Part shown: piece after piece, positions 38,835 to 48,251 of the stretch
Layout of the letters: the number at the start of each line of letters is the position of its first letter
How positions within the stretch are numbered: the first letter of the stretch is position 1
Source: Clostridia bacterium
GTDB lineage: Bacteria; Bacillota; Clostridia; Oscillospirales; CAG-272
Reading direction: 5' to 3'
Length of the DNA stretch: 49,462 bases
Assembly: GCA_017481495.1 (NCBI GenBank)
Contig: JAFUPC010000035.1
Location: 1 to 49,462 of the forward strand
Translations under genes and position numbers: made by a program
Notes under the pieces: model-generated
Told to the model about the DNA's origin: nothing
The model's input: the letters and a program-made list of their open reading frames with translations, nothing else
The model's database searches: none

Positions 38835-40406
38835 ATGGCACTCATGGGACTGGACCTTGGCACCAGCGGATGCAAGAGCGTTGTTTATACGGCGGACGGG
38901 AAATACCTGTCCGGGGCATATCGGGAGTACACCGCCTCCCGCACATCGGGCATCCACGAGCTGGATGCGAACGTGATGTGGGACTGCATCCGCGAAGTCA
39001 TCGCGGTGGGGGCAAAGGACTGTATCACCGCCACCGGCGGGCGGGAACGGGTGGAAGCCGTCATCGTCACCTCATTCGGGGAGGCGGGCGTTCCCGTGGA
39101 CGAAAACGGAAACGTCCTGCACGGCATCGTCCTCTACACCGACAACCGCGGCGCAAAGGAAACCGAAGACCTCTGCCGCTCGGCCGGCAGCGGCGACATT
39201 CTGCGCGGGAAAAAGGTCATTGAGGATGCGGTATACATGAAGCCGCATTCTATGTACACGCTCCCGAAGATCATGTGGTACAGAAACACCCTGCCGGATG
39301 TGTATGCCCGGATGTGGAAATTTTTCTTAATCGAAGACTACGCCGTCTGGCGGCTGTCCGGGGAATGCAAGGTCAGCTATTCCTGCGCGGCGCGTTCGCT
39401 TGCGTTTGACGTAGTAAACAAACGCTGGTCGGAAACGGTGCTCCGGGCGGCTGGCATCCCGGTGTCGCTGTTCTCCGATCCCGTACCGTCGGGAACCCCG
39501 GCGGGATGCGTTCTGCCCTCCTTGTGCGCGGAGCTGAACCTCTCTCCCGACACGCTCATCGTCAACGGCGCACACGACCAGATCAGCGCCGCCGTCGGCG
39601 CAGGTGCGCTCACACCGGGGACTTCCGTTGACGGGATGGGAACCGTCGAGTGCATCACCCCCGTCTTTGACCGGCCGCTTGCCGATCCCATGCTCATCAA
39701 CCGCGGTTACGTTTCCGCCCCACACGCCATCGACGGACTGTATGCGACCAACGCCTTTACCTACTGCGGCGGTGCGCTCATCCAGTGGTTCCGCGACACG
39801 GTGGGCAAGGATGCAAAACTGCTTGCCGCACAAAAAGACACCAGTGCCTACCGTCTGCTCGATGCGGAAATTTCCGACGATGTGTGCGCGAAATCCCCGA
39901 CCGGGATTCTCGTCATGCCGCATTTTGCGGGTGCGGCAACGCCGTATATGGACACGGACACGCACGGCGCGGTCATCGGACTGTCGCTGGAAACGACCCG
40001 CGCGCAGTTCTACAAAGCAATGATGGAGGGCGTCACCTACGAGATGCTTCTGAACATTGAAATGCTGAAAACGGGCGGCATGAACATCGGACAACTGAAT
40101 GCCGCGGGCGGCGGTGCACGCTCGGAGGTCTGGATGCAGCTGAAAGCGGACATCACGGGACTGCCCGTTCATACGCTGGAAAATCCGGAGGCGGGGGCGG
40201 TCGGGTGCATCATGCTCGGTGCCGTCGCAAAGGGCTATTACCGCGACCTGCACGAAGCCTCCCGCGCGCTTGTCCGCACAAAAAAGACGTTTCAGCCCGA
40301 TGCGGAGAATCATGCGCGGTATGCCGAGCATTATAAGAAGTACAAGCGCATCTACGATGCCGTAAAAACGGTCTACGGCAGTGTCAATCCGTACAAAGAA
40401 TCTTGA
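38835..40406 (+). CDS. FGGY-family carbohydrate kinase
   Basis: 523 residues. The N-terminal MGLDLGTSGCKSVVYTADG is the phosphate-binding loop of FGGY kinases. GMGTVECITPVFDRP and LNAAGGGARSEVWMQLKADITGLPV (adenosine motif) in the C-terminal half confirm the family. It should phosphorylate a ketose or polyol with ATP. Overall shape is nearest xylulokinase-like members, but substrate cannot be fixed; a deoxyketose feeding the BMC aldolase is one possibility. AAAGGAAT precedes the ATG. The promoter of the next gene overlaps its stop codon. Confidence 0.83.
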   Translation: MALMGLDLGTSGCKSVVYTADGKYLSGAYREYTASRTSGIHELDANVMWDCIREVIAVGAKDCITATGGRERVEAVIVTSFGEAGVPVDENGNVLHGIVLYTDNRGAKETEDLCRSAGSGDILRGKKVIEDAVYMKPHSMYTLPKIMWYRNTLPDVYARMWKFFLIEDYAVWRLSGECKVSYSCAARSLAFDVVNKRWSETVLRAAGIPVSLFSDPVPSGTPAGCVLPSLCAELNLSPDTLIVNGAHDQISAAVGAGALTPGTSVDGMGTVECITPVFDRPLADPMLINRGYVSAPHAIDGLYATNAFTYCGGALIQWFRDTVGKDAKLLAAQKDTSAYRLLDAEISDDVCAKSPTGILVMPHFAGAATPYMDTDTHGAVIGLSLETTRAQFYKAMMEGVTYEMLLNIEMLKTGGMNIGQLNAAGGGARSEVWMQLKADITGLPVHTLENPEAGAVGCIMLGAVAKGYYRDLHEASRALVRTKKTFQPDAENHARYAEHYKKYKRIYDAVKTVYGSVNPYKES

Positions 40407-40431
40407 CAATTCTATCATCTTATGATATAAT
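40403..40431 (+). promoter_or_regulatory. Consensus promoter of the GH35 gene
   Basis: TTGACA (40403-40408) overlaps the kinase stop codon; 17-nt spacer; TATAAT (40426-40431). This separates GH35 expression from the kinase. Confidence 0.85.
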
Positions 40432-40473
40432 CATCTCAACACAATATTTTTACCCCGAAAGGAACCAAACCAC

Positions 40474-42243
40474 ATGAGTACATTCACTTACAAGGGCAAG
40501 GATTTTCTCCTGGACGGCGAACCGCTTGTCGTCATCTCCGGCGCGATGCACTACTGGCGCATTGTTCCCGCCTACTGGGAAGACCGTCTTCTCAAGCTGA
40601 AGGCCTGCGGCTTCAACACCGTGGAGACCTACGTTCCGTGGAACCTGCACGAGCGTAAGGAGGGCACATTTGACTTCTCGGGAAACCTCGACATCGTTTC
40701 CTATATCGAAACGGCGGCGAAGGTCGGTCTGAAGGTTATCGTCCGTCCCGGCCCCTACATCTGCGCGGAGCACGAATTCGGCGGTCTGCCGTCGTGGCTT
40801 CTGTCCTATCCGGACATTGCCCTGCGCTGCAACGACCCGCGGTATCTTGAAAAGGTCCGTCCCTACTACCGCGAACTTCTGACCCGCATCCGTCCGTACC
40901 TCTGCACAAACGATGGCCCCATCATCATGGTACAGATCGAAAACGAATACGGCTCCTACGGCAACGACAAGGAATATCTGCACGCGGTCGCCGACATTTA
41001 CAAGGAATACGGCATGGACTGCCAGCTGTACACCTCCGACGGCCCGTGCTACTGGATGTTGGGCGGCGGCACGCTGCCGGAATACCCGTGCGTTGCCAAC
41101 TTCGGCTCCGACCCCGTCGGCGCATTCAAGGTGTTAAACGACTTCCGTCCCGATCAGCCGACGATGTGCGGCGAATTCTGGTGCGGATGGTTTGACCACT
41201 GGGGCGAAAAGCACCATGTCCGCGACGGCAACGAACTGGCAAAAACACTGGAACCGATGCTGGAAATGGGCGCATCGTTCAACTTCTATATGTTCCACGG
41301 CGGCACGAACTTCGGTTTCTCCAACGGCGCGAACCACGCGGGCGGTTATCAGCCGACGATCACAAGCTACGACTATTCTTCCCCTCTGACGGAAGCGGGT
41401 GACTTGACCCCGATGTATTTCGCCGTGCGCGACATGATCGCAAAGTACACCGGCGTCATGCCCGAATGCAATGTCGAAAACACAAAGAAAGCGGCTTACG
41501 GCAAGGTCACGCTGACCGAACGCGCACCGCTGTTTGCGAACCTTGACAAGATCGGCCGCGTCACCCATGCCCCCGCACCGAAATCCATGGAAGAGGTCGG
41601 GCAGGACTTCGGCTATATCCTTTATTCCTCCACCCTGTTCGGTCCGATGGAGGAACTGCCGCTGGTGCTCGGTCACGTTCACGACCGCGCGCACATCTTC
41701 CTTGACGGCAAGCTCGTCGGCATCCGCGAACGCTCCGGTCGCATGGACGAAGTAAAGATCAAGCTGGGCAAGGGAGAGACTCAGCGCCTTGACATTCTCG
41801 TTGAGAACTGCGGACGTGTCAACTACGGCCCGAAGCTCTTTGACAGAAAGGGCATCTACGACGGCATCCGGCTCGGTCAGATGTTCCACTTCGGCTGGGA
41901 CATGACCTCGATGACGATGGACGACCTCTCCCCGCTTGTCTATTCCGCCGACACCGAAAACGACAATATGCCGGCGTTCCTGCGCGGCACTCTGCACATC
42001 GACGACACACCCGCCGACACGTTCGTCCGACTCGACGGCTTCCACAAGGGCTTTGTGGTCGTCAACGGCTTCAACCTCGGCCGTTTTTGGAACGACCGTG
42101 GCCCGCAGAAGACCCTGTTCGTTCCCGCGCCGCTGCTGCACGAGGGCGACAACGAGATCATCGTCTTTGAGTCCGACGGCTACGATGCACCCGTGATCGA
42201 GTTCTTCGCAGAACCGGATCTTGGAGAGACGGTAATGAGCTAA
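40474..42243 (+). CDS. Beta-galactosidase, glycoside hydrolase family 35
   Basis: 589 residues. FFLDG-like FLLDGEPLVVISGAMHYWRI opens the TIM barrel. RPGPYICAEHEFGGLPSWLL and VQIENEYGSYG carry the general acid/base Glu158, and TMCGEFWCGWFDHWG carries the nucleophile Glu234. The C-terminal part contains the jelly-roll domains (VLGHVHDRAHIFLDGKLVGI; FVVVNGFNLGRFWNDRGPQKTLFVP). There is no signal peptide, so it acts inside the cell on imported beta-galactosides, for example galacto-oligosaccharides or mucin-derived glycans. It has its own strong promoter and is followed by an SGNH hydrolase gene, as in a glycan-processing operon. Confidence 0.92.
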   Translation: MSTFTYKGKDFLLDGEPLVVISGAMHYWRIVPAYWEDRLLKLKACGFNTVETYVPWNLHERKEGTFDFSGNLDIVSYIETAAKVGLKVIVRPGPYICAEHEFGGLPSWLLSYPDIALRCNDPRYLEKVRPYYRELLTRIRPYLCTNDGPIIMVQIENEYGSYGNDKEYLHAVADIYKEYGMDCQLYTSDGPCYWMLGGGTLPEYPCVANFGSDPVGAFKVLNDFRPDQPTMCGEFWCGWFDHWGEKHHVRDGNELAKTLEPMLEMGASFNFYMFHGGTNFGFSNGANHAGGYQPTITSYDYSSPLTEAGDLTPMYFAVRDMIAKYTGVMPECNVENTKKAAYGKVTLTERAPLFANLDKIGRVTHAPAPKSMEEVGQDFGYILYSSTLFGPMEELPLVLGHVHDRAHIFLDGKLVGIRERSGRMDEVKIKLGKGETQRLDILVENCGRVNYGPKLFDRKGIYDGIRLGQMFHFGWDMTSMTMDDLSPLVYSADTENDNMPAFLRGTLHIDDTPADTFVRLDGFHKGFVVVNGFNLGRFWNDRGPQKTLFVPAPLLHEGDNEIIVFESDGYDAPVIEFFAEPDLGETVMS

Positions 42244-42265
42244 AAATAAAGAAAGGTATAAAACA

Positions 42266-43333
42266 ATGCGTATTGAAGAAATCGACAAGAACTTAAAGGT
42301 CGAATCTGCGATGGGTCTGACAGACGTGATCTTCACGGATGTCCGGTCTGACCCGTTCCGGGTTTACGGCTTTTATGACTACAAAAATCAGCCCGTGTTC
42401 CGCCGTCTGCCCGAAGACGTTGCGCGGGCGACCAACGACGGTGTGTACGGTCTGCACATCCACACGGCGGGCGGGCGCGTGCGGTTTTCGACGGATTCTC
42501 CCTACATCGCCATCCGCTGCAAAATGCAGGGTGTCACGCTGTTCCCGCACATGACACTTGCCGGAACGTCCGGATTTGACTTATACGAGACGAAAAACGG
42601 CACAGACGGCTTCCGCGGCACGTTCATGCCCCCGGTCGGCATGAAGGACGGTTATTCCTCCTACCAGTGCCCCAATATGGACGGCAAGATGCACGACTAC
42701 ACGATCCACTTCCCGCTTTACAACGATGTCATCTCGCTGGAGATCGGTCTCAAAGAAGGCTCTCTGGTTGGCGGCGGTGCCGATTATAAACCGACAGCTC
42801 CCATCGTCTATTACGGCTCCTCCATCACCCAGGGCGGGTGCGCATCCCGTCCGGGAAACGCATACCAGAACATCATCTCGGCAAAGCGCAACATCGACCA
42901 CATCAACCTCGGCTTCTCCGGCTCGGCAAGAGGTGAGGATGCCATCTGCGATTACATGGCTTCGCTTCCGATGTCCGTGTTCGTCTGTGACTACGACCAC
43001 AACGCACCCTCAGCGGAGCATCTGCTTGCCACGCATGAAAAGCTGTATGACAAGATCCGTGCCGCACACCCCGACATTCCCGTGATCTTCGTCACAAAAC
43101 CCGATGCCCTGTACCGTGAGGACGACGTCCGCCGCTGGGACATCGTGTATGCGACCTACAAAAAGGCGTATGCCAAGAACCCGAAGACTGCCGGATTCAT
43201 CAACGGCCACACGCTGTTCGGCACAGAATATCACGATGCCTGCACGGTCGACACCTGCCATCCCAACGATGCCGGTTTTGTCCGCATGGCGGATGTCATC
43301 GGCGCGGAGATCGACCGGCTGATGCGGCTCTGA
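42266..43333 (+). CDS. Cytoplasmic SGNH/GDSL hydrolase with GxDLY domain
   Basis: 355 residues. The N-terminal half is a beta-sandwich with GFDLYE (residues 103-108), the GxDLY signature. The catalytic half has YYGSSITQGG (Ser185/186), NLGFSGSARGE, DYDHNAPSAEHL, and CHPNDAGF with the Asp/His pair. Proteins of this plan are esterases that remove acetyl groups from sugars. No signal peptide is present, so it probably deacetylates oligosaccharides after import, preparing them for the GH35 enzyme encoded 22 bp upstream. AAAGG precedes the ATG. Confidence 0.82.
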   Translation: MRIEEIDKNLKVESAMGLTDVIFTDVRSDPFRVYGFYDYKNQPVFRRLPEDVARATNDGVYGLHIHTAGGRVRFSTDSPYIAIRCKMQGVTLFPHMTLAGTSGFDLYETKNGTDGFRGTFMPPVGMKDGYSSYQCPNMDGKMHDYTIHFPLYNDVISLEIGLKEGSLVGGGADYKPTAPIVYYGSSITQGGCASRPGNAYQNIISAKRNIDHINLGFSGSARGEDAICDYMASLPMSVFVCDYDHNAPSAEHLLATHEKLYDKIRAAHPDIPVIFVTKPDALYREDDVRRWDIVYATYKKAYAKNPKTAGFINGHTLFGTEYHDACTVDTCHPNDAGFVRMADVIGAEIDRLMRL

Positions 43334-43400
43334 CATTCCGTCCGGAATACGGTTCTGCGGCGATTGCCGCATTTATCACCAAAAACGAAAGGAAATCATC

Positions 43401-44384
43401 ATGAAAAAATATCCTGTACTCCTGCTCGGGCTTGTGTGCGCAGTGCTTCTGTGCGCCCTCCCCATCATGGCATACCCGGAACCCGCGGTCAAGGAGGTTT
43501 ATGTCAACGACAGCCTTGACGGCTACGAAATGCCCTACAACCTGATCCTGCCCGAAAATTACGACGCGTCGAAGTCCTATCCGGTCATTCTGCTTCTGCA
43601 CGGTGCTGGAGAGCGCGGCAATGACAACGAACTTCAGATGTTCCACGCGGTGGATGAGCTTTATGAGACCCGCCCCCAGCTGCTTGCCGAAACCATCTTC
43701 CTTGCGCCCCAGTGTCCGGAGGGTGAGCAGTGGGTGGACTGGCCGTGGACCGACGGCAACTATTCCACCGACGAGATCCCGGAAAGCAAGGCGCTTTCCA
43801 CTGCCATCAAGCTGCTTGGCGAAATTCTTGACAATTACGCCTGCGATCGCGACCGCGTTTACATCATCGGTATCTCGATGGGCGGCTACGGCGCATGGGA
43901 TGCCCTTGTCCGTCACGAAGAACTGTTTGCCGCAGGTGTCCCGCTGTGCGGCGGCGGTGATGCTTCCAAGGTCGATATTTTGAAAGAAATTCCGATCTGG
44001 TGCGTTCATGGCACTGCCGACTCCGCTGTCCAGTTTGCCGGAACCGAGGGCATGGTCAACGCCATCCAGGATGCCGGCGGCGAGCGCATCACGTTCACCG
44101 CAGTCGAGGGCGCCGACCACAACATCTGGGACATTGCGACCACGAACGGCGACCTCATTGACTGGCTCTTCTCCCAGAACCTGACTCTGCGTTACCCGCA
44201 CGAGGTGGAAACGGAAGCGGTCACAACGGATGCGGCGGAAGAGGTCACCGGGGACACCGCAGACACGGAAACCGATTCCGATGCGGAATCCGGCGGAAGC
44301 ACCGCAATCGTGCTTGCGGTCGTTGCCATTCTCCTCATCAGTGCCGGCGCTGTCGGGGTGATGAAGAAAAAGAATACCAAATAA
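43401..44384 (+). CDS. Membrane-anchored alpha/beta-hydrolase esterase
   Basis: 327 residues. A signal peptide (about 1-24) is followed by the hydrolase core: MPYNLILPENYDASKSYPVILLLHGAGERGND, FLAPQCPEGEQWVDW, nucleophile elbow GISMGGYGAWDAL, and DHNIW with the catalytic His. A Thr/Glu/Asp linker and a C-terminal transmembrane segment (about 300-320) ending MKKKNTK anchor it outside the membrane. This matches phospholipase/feruloyl-esterase-like enzymes that remove ester side groups from polysaccharides. It follows the GH35 and SGNH genes, so it likely performs the outside step of the same glycan use. AAAGGA precedes the ATG. Confidence 0.82.
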   Translation: MKKYPVLLLGLVCAVLLCALPIMAYPEPAVKEVYVNDSLDGYEMPYNLILPENYDASKSYPVILLLHGAGERGNDNELQMFHAVDELYETRPQLLAETIFLAPQCPEGEQWVDWPWTDGNYSTDEIPESKALSTAIKLLGEILDNYACDRDRVYIIGISMGGYGAWDALVRHEELFAAGVPLCGGGDASKVDILKEIPIWCVHGTADSAVQFAGTEGMVNAIQDAGGERITFTAVEGADHNIWDIATTNGDLIDWLFSQNLTLRYPHEVETEAVTTDAAEEVTGDTADTETDSDAESGGSTAIVLAVVAILLISAGAVGVMKKKNTK

Positions 44385-44411
44385 GGATTTTCATTTGCTA
44401 CAACCGTGCAA

Positions 44412-44436
44412 AAGCCCGCCTCCGAGAGGCGGGCTT
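44412..44436. terminator. Bidirectional terminator
   Basis: AAGCCCGCCTC-CGA-GAGGCGGGCTT, a perfect 11-bp stem between the convergent esterase and ABC exporter genes. Confidence 0.88.
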
Positions 44437-44460
44437 CATTTTCTTCCTTCCCAAGGAACC

Positions 44461-46335
44461 TTAAAATTCCATTGCCATCTCGGCAGAAAGCTCCTCGGAA
44501 AGCACGGTAATCTCTGTTCCCATCACGCGGTAAACGCGATTGCACATTCCGAGCACCGTCGGGCGGTGGGTGGTGAGGATGACGGTCTTGCCGGGGGAAC
44601 GCTCCATGACGGTGCGCAGAACGCGGCGTTCCGTTGCGACATCCAGAGCGGAGGTCGCTTCATCGAGCAGCAATACCGGCGCATCCCGCAGAAGCGCGCG
44701 GGCGAGGGCGATGCGCTGTGCCTGCCCCTCGGACAGTCCCCTGCCGCGTTCACCGACACGGGCATACAGTCCGCCGTCCATCGCGGACACAAATTCCCAG
44801 GCGCAGGCGGCTTTCAGCGCGGCGATGAGTTCGCCGTCGTCGGCATCTTCCTTTACCATGCGCAGGTTGTCTGCGATCGTACCGGAGAAGACGGTATTTC
44901 CCTGCGGGACATAGGAAATGAGGGCGCGGGTATCGGCACCGGCGCAAAGCACCGTTCCGTCCTCTGCTGTCAAGGTGATGCTTCCGTCCTGCGCATGAAC
45001 GAGCCCCAGCATCAGGCGGATGAGCGTGGTCTTGCCCTCGCCGGATGCGCCGATGAGCGCAATGATCTCTCCGGGCGCGGCATACATCGACGACGATGCG
45101 ATCACGGTGTGGTTTTCTTCATAGGAGAAATCAATCCCGGACAGCGTGACTGTGATGCCGGTTTTGTGTAGCGATTCACTACCGTTTTTGTCTGAAACGT
45201 GTATCGTTTCACTTTTATCTGCCTTTCCTGCGTGTATCGTTTTACACTCCTGTGGAAGTTCCATCAATTCCTTGACTCTGTGTGCGGAAACAGATGCGGA
45301 CAGGAATGTCGGAACCATGCCAACCACTGCATTGAACGCGCTTGTCAGACTGCTTCTCTGCTGTAAAAACAGCGTCATCGTTCCGAAGGTGATGTCGCCC
45401 GACCACAGTCTCCACAGACAGTACCCGAATGCTGCATACTGCACGACCATGCCGAGCAGATTCATCCACACGCCGGTCTTCATCGAAAACCACTGGTAGT
45501 CAAGGCTGATGTTCTCGTACAGCTTCTGCTTTTCGGCGAGTTTTTTGCAGTAAAGCGCGGTGATGCCGAACGATTTCACCGTGTCAAAGCCGGAAAAGCT
45601 CTCGGCGGCAAACGCGGACAGATTGCCCGATTCCTCGCGCACGCGCTGACCGTAGTCCCGCTGACGGCGCATCAGATACCGTGACGACAAAAGCAGTACG
45701 GGTGCGGCGGCAAGTGCCAGCACCGCCATCACGGGGTCGTAATACAGAATCACGCAGAACGTCGCCAGAAACTGGTACAGCGAGATCAGCAGCTTTGGCA
45801 GCCACGAGACCGCGTTCCCCGCGGCCGTTCCCGTGTCCTGCAAGAACCGATTGAGCAGATCCCCGCTCGGATACCGGCTGACCGCCATCCAGTCGCCCTC
45901 CATGACAGATGTGTATAGATCCGCCTGCATATCACAGCAGATGCGCACGGAAAGCTTTGCCGACAGCCGGTCGATGACACACCCGCACAGCATCCCCGAA
46001 AGCGCACACCCGACGGTCAGGAGAACCAGATACAGAAGTCCTCCCGTATCAAAGCCGGTCACCGCATCAATCAGATACTTCCCGGCAACACTGCCCGCAA
46101 GTCCCAGTGTAGAGGACAGAACGCCGAACACAACATATAGGAAGATCGCTCCGCGGTAACGGCGGGAGTAGGCAAGAATCCATTTCCAGTCGCCGAGCAT
46201 CTCCCCGAACGTGCCGTCCCGCAGGCGGGATAAGAGCATGGACAGGGCTTTGGACTGTCCGGAGGACGGTTCGGCGGGCTGTCCCTTGGATTGTCCGTTT
46301 GGCGAATGATTTTCCGTTGTCTGTTTCTCTTTCAT
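44461..46335 (-). CDS. ABC exporter, fused membrane and ATPase domains
   Basis: 624 residues from MKEKQTTENHSPNGQ; this start overlaps the stop of the upstream peptidase gene (ATGA), while the longer frame has no better signal. The N-terminal 60 residues are polar, then six transmembrane helices (about 65-350), then the ATPase: Walker A GASGEGKTTL, signature LSEGQAQRIA, Walker B VLLLDEATSALD and the switch TTHR. It works as a homodimer or heterodimer exporting a lipid, drug or peptide. Coupling to an S24/S26-type peptidase recalls clostridial clusters that mature and export small peptides, but no precursor peptide gene is obvious. Confidence 0.85.
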   Translation of the reverse strand: MKEKQTTENHSPNGQSKGQPAEPSSGQSKALSMLLSRLRDGTFGEMLGDWKWILAYSRRYRGAIFLYVVFGVLSSTLGLAGSVAGKYLIDAVTGFDTGGLLYLVLLTVGCALSGMLCGCVIDRLSAKLSVRICCDMQADLYTSVMEGDWMAVSRYPSGDLLNRFLQDTGTAAGNAVSWLPKLLISLYQFLATFCVILYYDPVMAVLALAAAPVLLLSSRYLMRRQRDYGQRVREESGNLSAFAAESFSGFDTVKSFGITALYCKKLAEKQKLYENISLDYQWFSMKTGVWMNLLGMVVQYAAFGYCLWRLWSGDITFGTMTLFLQQRSSLTSAFNAVVGMVPTFLSASVSAHRVKELMELPQECKTIHAGKADKSETIHVSDKNGSESLHKTGITVTLSGIDFSYEENHTVIASSSMYAAPGEIIALIGASGEGKTTLIRLMLGLVHAQDGSITLTAEDGTVLCAGADTRALISYVPQGNTVFSGTIADNLRMVKEDADDGELIAALKAACAWEFVSAMDGGLYARVGERGRGLSEGQAQRIALARALLRDAPVLLLDEATSALDVATERRVLRTVMERSPGKTVILTTHRPTVLGMCNRVYRVMGTEITVLSEELSAEMAMEF

Positions 46336-46856
46336 GACCCGACGTCTCCCCCTTTCCCATTTCCTGTCCCCGCGGACAGCAGTTTTTTCACCCGTCCGTA
46401 TACCGCCAGAACCGGGCGGCGGAGCGGGATGACACACGGCGAGATCCAGAGGTGTTCAAACACTTCCCACCAGAAATTTCCCTGTGTGATCCACTTCCCC
46501 TTGCGGCGCGCCTTTGTCACGCGGGCAAAAATCTGCTCCCGCCGCACACCGCGTTCCAGGACATTCTGCGCATCGCCCGTGATGGTATACGTTCCGTCTT
46601 TTTCCTTTCGTACAATGCGGTGCATGATGTACCGCCCGTCGTCCCGTCGGTAGAAGACCATGTCCCCGCGCGAAAGCGGTTTGGCATTTTCATCCGGCGC
46701 AGAAAAGACGATGACATCCCGCCCGTCGCACAGAAACGGTGCCATACTGCCGCCCGCAATCACGCAGGACGCTTCCATCCCCGACTCCACCAGCTCCCGC
46801 AGAACAGTGACGTATTCCGCGGTGTCCAGGACCCGCACCGGACTTTGCGGATTCAT
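46332..46856 (-). CDS. S24/S26-family signal-peptidase-like protein
   Basis: 174 residues. AGGSMAPFL gives the nucleophile Ser37, and DDGRYIMHRIV supplies His79 where typical bacterial signal peptidases have Lys, as in SipW/Sec11-type enzymes. DMVFYRR and TITGDAQN are the remaining conserved strands. I see no N-terminal transmembrane helix; a hydrophobic patch near residue 140 (LWISPCVIPLRRPVLAVYG) may attach it to the membrane. It overlaps both neighbours by 4 bp (glycerol-1-phosphate dehydrogenase before, ABC exporter after), indicating tight co-translation. The substrate is unknown. Confidence 0.75.
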   Translation of the reverse strand: MNPQSPVRVLDTAEYVTVLRELVESGMEASCVIAGGSMAPFLCDGRDVIVFSAPDENAKPLSRGDMVFYRRDDGRYIMHRIVRKEKDGTYTITGDAQNVLERGVRREQIFARVTKARRKGKWITQGNFWWEVFEHLWISPCVIPLRRPVLAVYGRVKKLLSAGTGNGKGGDVGS

Positions 46857-48220
46857 ACGATGTTGTCGGCAGTCTCGTCGAGAATGCCGAGATCCCAGAG
46901 GAGCCGACCGAGCACATATTTGTCACGGATATCCTTGGCGCAGAGGAACGCTTCACGCATATCCTGCCGCGAAAGACCAATCTCTTCTGCCGTTGTCGGA
47001 TGACCGATGGAACGCATGAACTGTTCCAGTTCCGCAGACGGGGGCAGTGCGGCGATGATGTGCTGAATGTCTTCCCAGCGGGAGAGGATCGTTTCCAGCC
47101 GCGCTGCGTGTTTTTCGCGGTCATATTTGCCCTCTTTGCGCTCTCCGGCGATCATCGCATCCGCGCCGTGACCGAGGACCGTGCGCAGATGGTCGTTCCA
47201 CGCATCCGCATCAAACTGCGCCGCATGGGCAAGTGCCTTTTCTCGGTCGGGTGCATACCCGCGCAGGGGCTCGTATGCACGAAGGGTCATCAACGTCCCG
47301 ATGCCGCACTGGATGCCGTGCAGGTCGGACGGCGTACCGAATTCGAGCGCGCGCATATCGAGGATGTGCGAAATGTAATGTTCCATCCCCGATGCGGGAC
47401 GGGAAATGCCGGCATAATTCATCGCAAGACCGGAGACGACCAGTGCTTCTGCTAGTCTGCATACCGCCGCACGGCAGACCGCAGTATCGTCACCGCGCAC
47501 CGCATCGGCGGCACACGCGCGCACCTCGGCAAGCGAATGGTTCACCATATCCGCGACAACGGGACAATATTCGTCCCCGACGAGGATATGCGCGATCTGC
47601 CACTCGGCAACCGAGACGTATTTTGCAAGCATATCGCCGATGCCGGAGCGGATCATGTGAACGGGCGCGTTTGCCAGTACCGCCGCATCGCCGATGACCG
47701 CATCGGGGCATTTGGAGGACAGCGAGACCTTTAACCCTTCCCGTTCCATCGACGAGGAAGCAGATGCGTACCCGTCCATCGACGGTGCGGTCGCAACATA
47801 AATGTCGGGAATGCCCTTTGCCGCCGCGACGATCTTGCCGGTATCGTTGATGACGCCGCCGCCGACCGCGATCACACCGTCCGCACCGCCGGTTTCGGCG
47901 GTTCCGTTCGGGCAGAACATGAACGCTTCCCCGACGATCTTCTCATCGGGTGCAGGATGGGTGCGCCGGATGATGTGAAGTGTGTACGGGATCTCCGCGG
48001 AGGAGAGAATTTTGCAGACCGCTTCCCCAGCCGCCGCATAGGTTTCACGGTCACAGAGGACGAACGGGCGGGTCACACGGTGTTTTCGGCAAATATCGGG
48101 AAGCGAAACAAGTGCGTTTTCCCCGATGATGCAGTCGGACAGCTGTCCGAAATGTTCCTTTCCGCAGGCGCAGAGAAACCCGTCGTTTTCAAGCAGAGCG
48201 TTGACTTTATAATCCATCAT
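46853..48220 (-). CDS. Glycerol-1-phosphate dehydrogenase (AraM/EgsA-like)
   Basis: 455 residues from MMDYKVNALLEN, with AAAGGA 6 nt upstream; the open frame is longer but lacks a site there. The family features are VIAVGGGVINDTGKIVAAAKGIPDIYVATAPSMDGYASASSSM (NAD loop and substrate region), RSGIGDMLAKYVSVAEWQ, SGMEHYISHILD and HGIQCGIGTL with metal-binding His. It reduces DHAP to sn-glycerol 1-phosphate, the archaeal-type glycerol phosphate, which a few Firmicutes also make (AraM). In Bacillus the product goes to a prenylated glycerol lipid. The gene follows a pentose-phosphate epimerase-like gene, linking it to sugar-phosphate metabolism. Confidence 0.85.
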   Translation of the reverse strand: MMDYKVNALLENDGFLCACGKEHFGQLSDCIIGENALVSLPDICRKHRVTRPFVLCDRETYAAAGEAVCKILSSAEIPYTLHIIRRTHPAPDEKIVGEAFMFCPNGTAETGGADGVIAVGGGVINDTGKIVAAAKGIPDIYVATAPSMDGYASASSSMEREGLKVSLSSKCPDAVIGDAAVLANAPVHMIRSGIGDMLAKYVSVAEWQIAHILVGDEYCPVVADMVNHSLAEVRACAADAVRGDDTAVCRAAVCRLAEALVVSGLAMNYAGISRPASGMEHYISHILDMRALEFGTPSDLHGIQCGIGTLMTLRAYEPLRGYAPDREKALAHAAQFDADAWNDHLRTVLGHGADAMIAGERKEGKYDREKHAARLETILSRWEDIQHIIAALPPSAELEQFMRSIGHPTTAEEIGLSRQDMREAFLCAKDIRDKYVLGRLLWDLGILDETADNIV

Positions 48221-48251
48221 TGGTAATCCTTTTCTTTCAGCAAGTTCATAT

